Positions 5,672 to 12,303 of a stretch of 12,303 nt of DNA are shown one piece after another. Below the pieces are notes generated by a model. The model saw only the letters and a list, made by a program, of their open reading frames with translations. It was not told the origin of the DNA and ran no database searches. Made by a program: the position numbers and the translations under genes. Source of the stretch: an uncultured Oscillospiraceae bacterium (GTDB lineage: Bacteria; Bacillota; Clostridia; Oscillospirales; Oscillospiraceae); assembly GCA_910577805.1 (NCBI GenBank), contig CAJTOE010000069.1, positions 1 through 12,303 on the forward strand, in the 5' to 3' direction. Every line of letters starts with the position of its first letter. Positions within the stretch are counted from its first letter, which is position 1.

Positions 5672-8600
5672 GGTGACGGAGAAATCTGTACCCGCGCCCT
5701 ATTATCTGCCGGATAAGGATAAAGACCGTGTGCAGACAATTTCCTTGCACCCAGGCGATGAAAAGACGCTGGTTTTCCGCAACCACAAGGCCCCGGAGCT
5801 GACCATTTTTAAGGAGGACAGCGTGGCGGGCGCTCCTATTGAGGGGGCCAAGTTCCACGTCACCTACACCAGCAACGGCGAGGCGGCGGAGGCCCCCGGC
5901 TCCATCGACTACGGGTATATTTTCACCGATGCCAGGGGCGAAATCAAGGTGCATGAACAGGGGAAGAAGATGTACCCCGGCGAGTACACCGTGACCGAGG
6001 TGGCCCCCGCCCCCGGCTTTCAGATGAAGGAACCCACCACGCAAAAGGTCATTATCCACGGCGGCGAGAGTAAGACCCTGACCTTCCAGAATGAGCCGCT
6101 GAATGGAATTATTGTGGAAAAGTACGACAGCGTGACCCACGAGGCTCTGCCGGGATGCACCTTCCAGCTCCGCTATCTGGGCGGCACTTCCGGCACGGGC
6201 GGCACTGTCATCGGGCAGAAAGTGACCGGGAAGAACGGCACCGCCATCTGGACGGGGCTGCAAAGTGGAACCTATGTGGTGGAGGAGGTAGACCCGGCTG
6301 ACGGGTATTCCATCATCAATGCCTCCGAGACGGTGTTTCTGGCCGACAGCGGGGAGCAGAGTGTCATTACCGTCCGCTTTGACAACGCCCCGGACGGGAT
6401 TTTGCTTGTCAGAAAGGTATGCTCCGTCAACCCCAGCATTACACTCCAGGATGCCGAGTTCAAAATCATGTACGCGGACGGTAGTCTGATCGGGGACAGC
6501 AACGGCATTTACCGCACCGATGAAAACGGCGAAATCCGCATCCCCGGCCTGAAACCCGGCAAGAGCGTGGTAGTTACGGAAACCCGCGCCCCTGCCGGTT
6601 TTATCATCGACACCCAGAGCCAGACCGTACAGATCAAGGAGGGCCGTACTGTCACCCTTGCTTTTAAGAATCAGCCGAAAGGCTCCATGATTATCCAGAA
6701 GCGGGACAGTCAGACCGGCCAGCCCCTCCCCGGCGCGGAGTTCCGGGTGGCTACCGCCGCAGGCTGTGAGGTTGGTCTGGACGGTGTGATCGGCACGTCC
6801 ACACTGACGCAGAACGGCCTCTTTGTGACCGACAGCAACGGCGAAATCCGCGTTACCAACCTCGCACCGGGGGCCTATGTGGTGACGGAAACCAAGGCCC
6901 CGGCAGGGTATGTCATGGACAGCCCCAGCACCAACGTGGTCATTGGGGCCAACGGCGATACGCAGACTATCATTATCACCAACACCCCCAAGGGCGGGCT
7001 GATCGTGGAGAAGTACGACAGCGTAACGAAACTGCCCCTCTCCGGCGCTCAATTCAGAATCACCAACGCCAACGGGGAGCTGACCCCGGACAATGAGGGC
7101 CTGACCAGCAGCAACGGCCTGTACACCACCGACCGCAGCGGCCAGATCGTCCTGTCCAGGCTGCTCCCCGGAACCTATGTAGTGTCCGAGGTAAAGGCCC
7201 CGGACAATTATCAGGCGGACCCCACCCCGCAGACTGTGGTGGTCAATGCCGGGGATACGCAGACCCTCCGCTTTTACGATGACCCCCTCTGCACGTTGAC
7301 CATCCTCAAACGGGACGCTGTGACCAAGAAGCCGCTGAAAGGGGCGGAGTTCCTGGTCCGGGACAGCGAGGGCCGGGCCATCGGCCCCAACAATGGCCGG
7401 TATATCACCGGGACGGACGGAACAGCGACAGTCTCCGGGCTGGCCCCCAACGCCACCATTGTAGTGTCCGAGAGCAAGGCCCCCACCGGCTATATCAAGG
7501 ATGAAACCCCGAAAAATATCGTTGTCCGCACCGGCGTTGCCAACAGCCTGATTTTTGACAACGAACCCGCCACCACCCTGATTATCCGCAAGTTCATTGA
7601 GGGCACTGAAAATGAACCGCTTTCCGGCGTGTGCTTCAAGGTGGTGGACGGCTCCGGGGCCGCTGTTGGCCCGGACGACGGAACCTACTACACCGATAAG
7701 GCTGGTGAGATCGTTCTGGGCGGCATTGAGCCGGGAACTACCGTGATTGCCCGTGAAATCAAGACTGTGGAGGGATATGTCCTCGATGGCACTCCACAGG
7801 ACATTCTCATTAAGGCCGGACAGGTGCAGCAGCTCACCTTCTGGAACAAGCGGGCTGGTACGCTGGTCATCCAGAAAAAGGACAGTGTTTCCGGCAATCT
7901 GATCGCCGGGGCGCAGTTCCAGCTCACTTATGCGGGCGGCGGCTTTGTTGATAACGCCAACGGCCACCTCTCCAGCAACGGCCTGTACACCACGGACGAC
8001 AAGGGAGAAATCCGCGTTTCCGGCGTGACCGGGACTATTGTTGCCAAGGAGGTCAAGGCGGCTCCCGGCTATGTGATCGACCAGTCCACCCAGACCCAGA
8101 CCGTCACCGTCAACCCGGAGGACACACAGACCCTTGTTTTTTTGAATGAGCCTCTTTGCAGCCTGACCCTGACCAAGCTGGACTCCGTGACCGGAAAGCC
8201 CGTGCCCAATACGGAGTTTACCGTGAAGGACGGCAACGGGAACATCATTGGCCGCTATGTCACGGGGAAGGACGGCACCGTTGTTGTGACGGGCCTCGTT
8301 CCCGGCAGCACCGTTGTTGTCACGGAGAGCAGAGTCCCCGATGGATACGTGCTGGATACCACGCCCAAGACCATCATTGTCAAAAACGGTTCTGGAAACA
8401 GTATTGTCAATGGCAGAAGCGGAAACGGCTCTGGCAGCGGCGGTAGCTCTGGCGGCAATGACCTTACTTTCGAGAACGACCCGAAAATGACGTTGACTAT
8501 CCATAAATATATCGAGGGCACCGCCAATGAGCCTTTGGCTGGCGTGGCCTTTAAGGTAGTGGATGGCTCCGGCAAGCCTCTGAACCCCGATGGAGGCATC

Positions 8601-11303
8601 TACTACACCAACAATGCCGGTGAAATCGTGCTGGAAGGGCTGGAACCCGGCACTACTATCACCGCACAGGAGGTCAAGACGGTGGACGGCTACGTTCTGG
8701 ACGGACGGCCCCAGAGCATCAGGATTGAAGCTGGTAAGGCGCAGAACCTGACCTTCTGGAACAAGCCCGCTGGTTCTCTCATTATTCGGAAACTGGATAA
8801 GCAGACCGGGAAACCGCTGGCAGGTGTGGAATTTGAGCTGACCTATGCTGGCGGCGGCTATGTGGACACCGATAACGGGCACCTATCCAGCAAGGGGCTT
8901 TACACCACCGATGACCACGGCGAAATCCATATTTCTGGCATCGTAGGTACAGTCATAGTCAAGGAAACCCGGCCTTTGTCTGGATATACGATTGAACCGG
9001 GCCGGGAGAGCCAGACCGTTACGGTCAATCCGCAGGAGACACAGACGCTCACCTTTTACAACATTCCTGCCAATACCCTGACAATTCAGAAGTATATTGA
9101 TGGCAGCAGGAATGAACCTCTCGCTGGCGTGGAGTTTCTGGTAACGGACAGCACCGGCGCTGTGGTGGGGCCGAACAATGGCTATTATACCACGGATAAT
9201 GACGGGCGCATTGTGATCTCCGGCCTTACACCCGGCACAACCATCACCGCTAAAGAAACCAAGACGGTGGATGGATTTATCCTGGACGGCCAGCCCCAGA
9301 GTATCGCCATTAAGGAAGGCGAAGCGCAGTCTTTGACCTTTTGGAACAAGAGAGCTGGTGGGCTGGTAATCCGCAAGCTGGATTCCGTCACCAAGCAGCC
9401 GCTGTCCGGTGTGGAATTTGAGCTGACCTATGCTGGCGGCGGCTATGTGGACACCGCCAACGGCCACTTGTCCAGCAATGGCCTGTATACCACCAATGCC
9501 AACGGAGAAATCCGAATTTCCGGCGTGGTGGGTACTATCGTGGTCAAGGAAACCAGGACGATTCCCGGCTACACCATTGACGAGGCCACCCGGACGCAGA
9601 CGGTGGAAGTGCGCCCGGAGGACACGCAGACCCTCACCTTCTACAACGCTCCCCAGCAAACCCTCACCATCCAGAAGTATGTGGACGGCACCACCGATCC
9701 CATCCAGGGTGTGACCTTCCTCGTCACCGACAGCTCTGGTGCGGTTATGGGGCCGAACAACGGCGAGTATATCACCGATAGGAACGGGCGCATTGTTCTC
9801 ACCGATCTGACCCCCGGCACAACCATCACCGCCAAGGAAACCAAGACCGCCAGCGGCTATGTGCTGGATACCACACCGCAGTCCATCCTCATCAAGCAGG
9901 GGAACGCGCAGAGTCTCACCTTCTTCAACAAGGCCGAGGGCGGACTGGAGCTTATCAAGGTTTCCGAGAGCGACAAATCCAAGCGCATCCCCGGCGTGTC
10001 CTTTGAGATCAGGAAGATGGACGGTGCGCTGGTGGATACCATTACCACCGATAAGCAGGGCCGCGCCCATCTGGACCTGGATGCCGGAGACTACTACGCT
10101 GTGGAGATCGAGGCGGCGAAGGGTTTTGAGTTGGACGCTACCCCCACCTACTTCACCATCCAGGACGGCAAAGCCACAACCGTCACCATTACCAACAAGG
10201 CTTTCAGCGGCATTTTGATTCATAAGACCGACAGCGTGACCGGGAAGGGCATCCAAGGGGTAACATTCCTGCTGTACGACAGCGCTAACACCCCCGTGGG
10301 CCAGTACACTTCCGACAACAGCGGGTACGTCTACATTGAAAACTTGACCACCTCCGGCCGTTACTACCTGCGGGAGCTGGAAAACGAGGGCTATATCCCC
10401 GATACGCAGATGAAAACCGTGTATGTCACTGCCGGAGAGACCACGCTGGTGGAGTGGAAGAATACGCCCATTACGGCGCAGATTCAGATCGTAAAAAAAT
10501 CCGCTGATTACAACCCCACCAACGGTCTGCCGGAGGGGACGCTGCTGGAGGGGGCCGTGTTCAAGATTTACGATAAGGCCAGCAATCTGGTGGATACCAT
10601 CAAAACCGACAGCCGTGGTCTGGCGGCGTCCAAGCCCCTGCCCCTGGACCGCTACACCATTCGGGAGGTCAAGGCTCCCGCAAATTATGGTGTGAACGAT
10701 ACGGTTCTCACTGCTTATTTGGAGCATGAGGGCCAGATCGTGCGCTTTGAAGTGACCAACAAGGCATTGACCACCGGCGTATCCATCACTAAGACCGGTC
10801 CCAAGGAGGTCATGGGCGGACAGCCGGTGCGCTATGTGTTCTCTGGCATCGCTAACAGCTCCAATGTCCGTCTGGACAGCTTCTATTGGAGGGACACCCT
10901 GCCTGCGGAGGTGCGGCTGGATACCGTTGTTACCGGAACCTATAACCGCCCTGGCAATTACAAGATCGTTTACCGGGTCAACGGCGGCGAATATCAGACA
11001 TTGGCGGATAACCTGTCCACCAGCCGGAATTACACCCTGGCTGCGTCTCCTGTTGCCCTGGGGCTGGCCTCCAATGAGCGAGTGACCGAGATCATGTTTG
11101 TGTTTGGTCAGGCCCCCGCTGGCTTCGCCCAGGTGGAAAAGCCCTACATCTATTGCACCGCCCGTTCCGGCCTGCCTGCCGGAGCCTTTGTAAATAAGGC
11201 TGATGTAGGCGGCGTTTACAATGGCGAGTGGATTCAGGCGGTGTCCCGCTGGGTGACGAACATCTACGGGAAATCCACCACACTGCCCCGGACGGGCTAT
11301 TAA
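5652..11303 (+). CDS. Giant CnaB-repeat adhesin, 3' part ending in LPRTG (SpaA-like)
   Basis: The continuation of the adhesin, open for 1883 codons. The leftmost possible start is a TTG at 5652 without a ribosome site; the true join is most likely at 5661, giving a 2633-residue fused protein. It completes CnaB domain 6 and adds domains 7-23. Their starts are 5793, 6102, 6396, 6681, 6993, 7290, 7572, 7857, 8157, 8487, 8772, 9072, 9357, 9657, 9939, 10206 and 10473. Domains follow the pattern K-x-D near the start, E before KAPxGY, and F-x-N at the end, the triad that forms isopeptide cross-links in SpaA-type pilins. From 10770 a non-repeat C-terminal domain (VSITKTGPKEV, then FYWRDTLP) resembles DUF11-like conserved surface domains. 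The protein ends LPRTG-Tyr-stop (11283-11303) with no hydrophobic segment or basic tail. A strong terminator follows 27 bases later. Likely role: long stalk holding the thioester tip away from the cell. Confidence 0.88.
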   Translation: MPPGTYEVTEKSVPAPYYLPDKDKDRVQTISLHPGDEKTLVFRNHKAPELTIFKEDSVAGAPIEGAKFHVTYTSNGEAAEAPGSIDYGYIFTDARGEIKVHEQGKKMYPGEYTVTEVAPAPGFQMKEPTTQKVIIHGGESKTLTFQNEPLNGIIVEKYDSVTHEALPGCTFQLRYLGGTSGTGGTVIGQKVTGKNGTAIWTGLQSGTYVVEEVDPADGYSIINASETVFLADSGEQSVITVRFDNAPDGILLVRKVCSVNPSITLQDAEFKIMYADGSLIGDSNGIYRTDENGEIRIPGLKPGKSVVVTETRAPAGFIIDTQSQTVQIKEGRTVTLAFKNQPKGSMIIQKRDSQTGQPLPGAEFRVATAAGCEVGLDGVIGTSTLTQNGLFVTDSNGEIRVTNLAPGAYVVTETKAPAGYVMDSPSTNVVIGANGDTQTIIITNTPKGGLIVEKYDSVTKLPLSGAQFRITNANGELTPDNEGLTSSNGLYTTDRSGQIVLSRLLPGTYVVSEVKAPDNYQADPTPQTVVVNAGDTQTLRFYDDPLCTLTILKRDAVTKKPLKGAEFLVRDSEGRAIGPNNGRYITGTDGTATVSGLAPNATIVVSESKAPTGYIKDETPKNIVVRTGVANSLIFDNEPATTLIIRKFIEGTENEPLSGVCFKVVDGSGAAVGPDDGTYYTDKAGEIVLGGIEPGTTVIAREIKTVEGYVLDGTPQDILIKAGQVQQLTFWNKRAGTLVIQKKDSVSGNLIAGAQFQLTYAGGGFVDNANGHLSSNGLYTTDDKGEIRVSGVTGTIVAKEVKAAPGYVIDQSTQTQTVTVNPEDTQTLVFLNEPLCSLTLTKLDSVTGKPVPNTEFTVKDGNGNIIGRYVTGKDGTVVVTGLVPGSTVVVTESRVPDGYVLDTTPKTIIVKNGSGNSIVNGRSGNGSGSGGSSGGNDLTFENDPKMTLTIHKYIEGTANEPLAGVAFKVVDGSGKPLNPDGGIYYTNNAGEIVLEGLEPGTTITAQEVKTVDGYVLDGRPQSIRIEAGKAQNLTFWNKPAGSLIIRKLDKQTGKPLAGVEFELTYAGGGYVDTDNGHLSSKGLYTTDDHGEIHISGIVGTVIVKETRPLSGYTIEPGRESQTVTVNPQETQTLTFYNIPANTLTIQKYIDGSRNEPLAGVEFLVTDSTGAVVGPNNGYYTTDNDGRIVISGLTPGTTITAKETKTVDGFILDGQPQSIAIKEGEAQSLTFWNKRAGGLVIRKLDSVTKQPLSGVEFELTYAGGGYVDTANGHLSSNGLYTTNANGEIRISGVVGTIVVKETRTIPGYTIDEATRTQTVEVRPEDTQTLTFYNAPQQTLTIQKYVDGTTDPIQGVTFLVTDSSGAVMGPNNGEYITDRNGRIVLTDLTPGTTITAKETKTASGYVLDTTPQSILIKQGNAQSLTFFNKAEGGLELIKVSESDKSKRIPGVSFEIRKMDGALVDTITTDKQGRAHLDLDAGDYYAVEIEAAKGFELDATPTYFTIQDGKATTVTITNKAFSGILIHKTDSVTGKGIQGVTFLLYDSANTPVGQYTSDNSGYVYIENLTTSGRYYLRELENEGYIPDTQMKTVYVTAGETTLVEWKNTPITAQIQIVKKSADYNPTNGLPEGTLLEGAVFKIYDKASNLVDTIKTDSRGLAASKPLPLDRYTIREVKAPANYGVNDTVLTAYLEHEGQIVRFEVTNKALTTGVSITKTGPKEVMGGQPVRYVFSGIANSSNVRLDSFYWRDTLPAEVRLDTVVTGTYNRPGNYKIVYRVNGGEYQTLADNLSTSRNYTLAASPVALGLASNERVTEIMFVFGQAPAGFAQVEKPYIYCTARSGLPAGAFVNKADVGGVYNGEWIQAVSRWVTNIYGKSTTLPRTGY
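5655..5660 (+). other. C6 tract: +1 frameshift site in the adhesin gene
   Basis: Six consecutive C residues where the repeat pattern requires five. Upstream codons read GTT GCC CCC CGG CAC ATA TGA; skipping one C gives GTT GCC CCC GGC ACA TAT GAG, which restores the CnaB motif APGTYEV. The frames on both sides are otherwise open for 750 and 1880 codons. Causes could be a sequencing or assembly error, a recent mutation, slipped-strand phase variation, or ribosomal +1 slippage at CCC-C. Confidence 0.9.
7572..9938 (+). repeat. 585-bp two-domain (A-B) super-repeat, three copies plus a fourth A
   Basis: CnaB domains of type A (285 bases: KYIEGTxNEPLAGV, GTTITAxExKTVxGYVLDG, LTFWNK) alternate with type B (300 bases: ELTYAGGGYVDTxNGHLSS, TQTVTV, LTFYN). 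A-B pairs lie at 7572-8156, 8487-9071 and 9072-9656, each exactly 585 bases, with a further A of 282 bases at 9657-9938. Domain 15 (8157-8486), related to domain 12, separates the first two pairs. A run of 49 identical bases recurs at 8823-8871 and 9408-9456, offset exactly 585, as expected from unequal crossing-over of one unit. Confidence 0.85.
8385..8462 (+). other. Gly/Ser-rich insertion inside CnaB domain 15
   Basis: A 26-residue Gly/Ser/Asn stretch sits just before the final strand (LTFEND) of domain 15. Compared with its closest relative, domain 12, this place carries about 20 extra residues. It is the only low-complexity linker within the array, and it lies inside a domain rather than between two domains. 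Confidence 0.8.
11283..11297 (+). other. C-terminal LPRTG motif without membrane anchor
   Basis: Codons for Leu-Pro-Arg-Thr-Gly, followed by one Tyr and TAA at 11301-11303. This matches the sortase recognition pentapeptide, but the hydrophobic span and basic tail that normally follow are absent. Reading on in the same frame past the stop gives no hydrophobic stretch, so a simple nonsense mutation does not explain it. Confidence 0.85.
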
Positions 11304-11330
11304 CTCCAATTAACCACACATCATTCGTTT

Positions 11331-11367
11331 GCCCCGGAAGGACTTGTTCCTTCCGGGGCTTCTTTTT
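11331..11367 (+). terminator. Rho-independent terminator after the adhesin gene
   Basis: A perfect 12-pair GC-rich stem (11331-11342 with 11348-11359), loop CTTGT, followed by TTCTTTTT. The next gene's ribosome site starts only 5 bases after the T-tract. Confidence 0.92.
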
Positions 11368-11372
11368 GCGTC

Positions 11373-11380
11373 TAAGGAGG
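11373..11380 (+). promoter_or_regulatory. Ribosome binding site setting the TTG start of the PP-loop protein
   Basis: TAAGGAGG, an almost perfect anti-16S match, lies 5 bases before the TTG at 11386-11388. No in-frame ATG occurs before the SGGKDS motif, so TTG is the start that keeps the catalytic P-loop. Confidence 0.8.
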
Positions 11381-11385
11381 TTTAA

Positions 11386-12180
11386 TTGACGAAAACAAAC
11401 GAAAACGGCAACTTTTATCACGCTGTCAGCCTGAGCGGTGGAAAAGATAGTTCGTGCGTTTTGCTCCTGATGATTGAGAAGGGAATGCCCATTGACTGCG
11501 TACTCTATGCGGATACCGGCATGGAATTTCCTGAAATGGAGGAACATATTGCCAAACTGGACAGTTTGCTTTTTCGGGAGCGTGGCATCCATATCACCAC
11601 TTTGCGCCATCCCCACAGCTTCGAGTGGATGATGTTTGAGATTCCCCAGCAGCAAAAACGGGCTATTGAGCGCCGTATCGCGAAAGGTCAGCCTTTGACG
11701 GGCTATGGCTGGCCCGGTATGAGGGTACGCTGGTGTACTGGACAGCGCAAAACACACCTGATTCGGAAAGAGGCCAACCGGCTGAAGCAGGAGAAGGGGA
11801 AGAACGCCCTGCACTATATTGGAATCGCCGCTGACGAGGCCCACCGATGTAAAGATGATCCGCAGAATCGCTATCCTCTGGTGGACTGGAAGATCACCGA
11901 GGCTCAGGCATTGCAGATTTGTTACAGCCGGGGCTTTGACTTTGGCGGGCTGTATAAGATTTACCGCCGTGCTTCTTGCTGGTGCTGTCCCCTGCAACGC
12001 ATTGACGAGCTGCGGAAACTGCGGACCCACCACCCGGAGCTGTGGGCGCGGTTGCGGGATATGGACAACCGGGCGCGGACCATGTTCGGCCCCGGCCCCC
12101 TGGGACAGTTCAAGAAAGATTGGAGCGTGGAACGGCTGGAGGAACGCTTTGCCCGTGAGGAAAAGGCAGAGCGCAAGTGA
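11386..12180 (+). CDS. PAPS reductase-family PP-loop ATPase
   Basis: A 264-residue cytoplasmic protein of the adenine nucleotide alpha-hydrolase (PP-loop) superfamily. SGGKDS at residues 17-22 is the pyrophosphate loop that binds ATP or PAPS; DTGMEFPE at 43-50 and GIAADEAHR near 146-154 are further family motifs. Cys117 (RWCT) and the C198-W-C200-C201-P cluster are well placed to ligate an Fe-S cluster, as in DndC and mobile-element PAPS-reductase homologues. True assimilatory PAPS reductases work with sulfate activation genes; none is nearby, and there is no dnd cluster in view. The reaction is therefore open: sulfur transfer to nucleic acid, nucleotide modification or defence/counter-defence are possibilities. 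The gene starts with TTG right after a strong terminator and shares no obvious promoter, so it probably depends on read-through or antitermination. The family is firm, the substrate unknown. Confidence 0.87.
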   Translation: MTKTNENGNFYHAVSLSGGKDSSCVLLLMIEKGMPIDCVLYADTGMEFPEMEEHIAKLDSLLFRERGIHITTLRHPHSFEWMMFEIPQQQKRAIERRIAKGQPLTGYGWPGMRVRWCTGQRKTHLIRKEANRLKQEKGKNALHYIGIAADEAHRCKDDPQNRYPLVDWKITEAQALQICYSRGFDFGGLYKIYRRASCWCCPLQRIDELRKLRTHHPELWARLRDMDNRARTMFGPGPLGQFKKDWSVERLEERFAREEKAERK

Positions 12181-12303
12181 CACATGTCAGCGCCATTTGA
12201 AAATGTCGATTTTCGCCGGAATGGAGTGTCGTTTTTAACAGGACAGCATACAGGTGTTATACAGCCTTAACCACTATCCGACTTGCCGGTTTGAAGTCCG
12301 TCA
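12181..12303. other. Window end: no gene that can be assigned
   Basis: After the PP-loop gene stop there is a 28-codon ATG frame at 12184-12270 without a good ribosome site, and another frame open from 12239 to the window end. The second reads like protein (VLYSLNHYPTCRFEVR from a GTG at 12254) and may be the start of the next gene, but its upstream sequence has no convincing ribosome site. A small inverted repeat, GAAAAT / ATTTTC around GTCG, lies at 12199-12214 and has no T-tract after it. Nothing here is firm. Confidence 0.3.

Larger units (their letters stand above)
4130..10769 (+). repeat. Array of 23 tandem CnaB-type domains
   Basis: Twenty-three consecutive domains of about 270-330 bases each. 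All keep the strand-one Lys and the Glu ahead of the (K)APxGY-like turn. The last-strand acceptor is Asn in 20 domains, while domains 1 (FADSP), 3 (TASDK) and 11 (FYDDP) have Asp at that place. Both Lys-Asn and Lys-Asp isopeptides are known in CnaB proteins, so every domain may be cross-linked. Domains 4-6 form a related group (shared EKSVPxPY), and domains 12-20 a younger one built from longer repeat units. Domain boundaries are read by eye from motif spacing. Confidence 0.85.

Noticed and set aside
7290..9938. Repeats as a CRISPR or other DNA-level array
   Set aside because: Units are whole protein domains of 282-330 bases in one open frame, diverged mostly as coding sequence, with no short repeat-spacer pattern.
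3341..11309. Three very long minus-strand open frames (774, 1080 and 808 codons) almost end to end opposite the adhesin gene
   Set aside because: They mirror the codon bias and repeats of the adhesin. Their translations are low-complexity Gly/Val/His/Ala-rich with no family motifs or ribosome sites, while the plus strand has clear domains.
11092..12183. Minus-strand 363-codon frame opposite the PP-loop gene
   Set aside because: No recognisable domain; the plus strand has SGGKDS and a strong ribosome site.
12184..12270. 28-codon frame right after the PP-loop gene as a small gene
   Set aside because: The ATG has no ribosome site and the peptide shows no recognisable feature; not enough to call.

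Overview
The window looks like accessory DNA of an integrative and conjugative element (Tn1549-type or similar) from a GC-rich gut Clostridia host, for example Oscillospiraceae. This is inferred from the Gram-positive surface genes (signal peptides, sortase, CnaB repeats), strong AAGGAGG-type ribosome sites, a consensus sigma-A promoter, GC-rich codon use, and the company of a DUF3846-like protein and an orphan PP-loop (PAPS-reductase-like) protein. No relaxase, integrase or type IV secretion gene lies inside the window, so element membership is inference.

All genes are on the + strand. (1) 43-384: small DUF3846-like cytoplasmic protein. (2) 480-1439: secreted, membrane-anchored protein of unknown family. 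(3) 1436-2257: sortase translated from a TTG codon that overlaps the previous stop. (4) 2280-2308: consensus promoter, followed by a CAP-domain exported protein at 2362-3315 and a terminator at 3335-3368. (5) 3401-11303: a giant adhesin gene encoding a signal peptide, a Cys-Gln thioester domain, 23 CnaB-type domains, a conserved C-terminal domain and a terminal LPRTG motif. It is split into two frames by one extra C in a C6 tract at 5655-5660; undoing the shift gives one 2633-residue protein. (6) 11331-11367: a second strong terminator. (7) 11386-12180: a PP-loop ATPase of the PAPS reductase family. The last ~120 bases hold no gene I can name.

The middle of the window reads as a cell-surface module: a sortase, a membrane partner, a CAP protein and a very long covalently cross-linked adhesin tipped with a thioester domain. 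A plausible role is attachment to host tissue or to recipient cells during conjugation. Four things stand out: the homopolymer frameshift in an otherwise open 7.9-kb gene; a sorting motif at the extreme C-terminus with no hydrophobic segment after it; a precise 585-bp two-domain super-repeat that shows how the adhesin grew; and two terminators placed immediately before ribosome sites, leaving little room for promoters.
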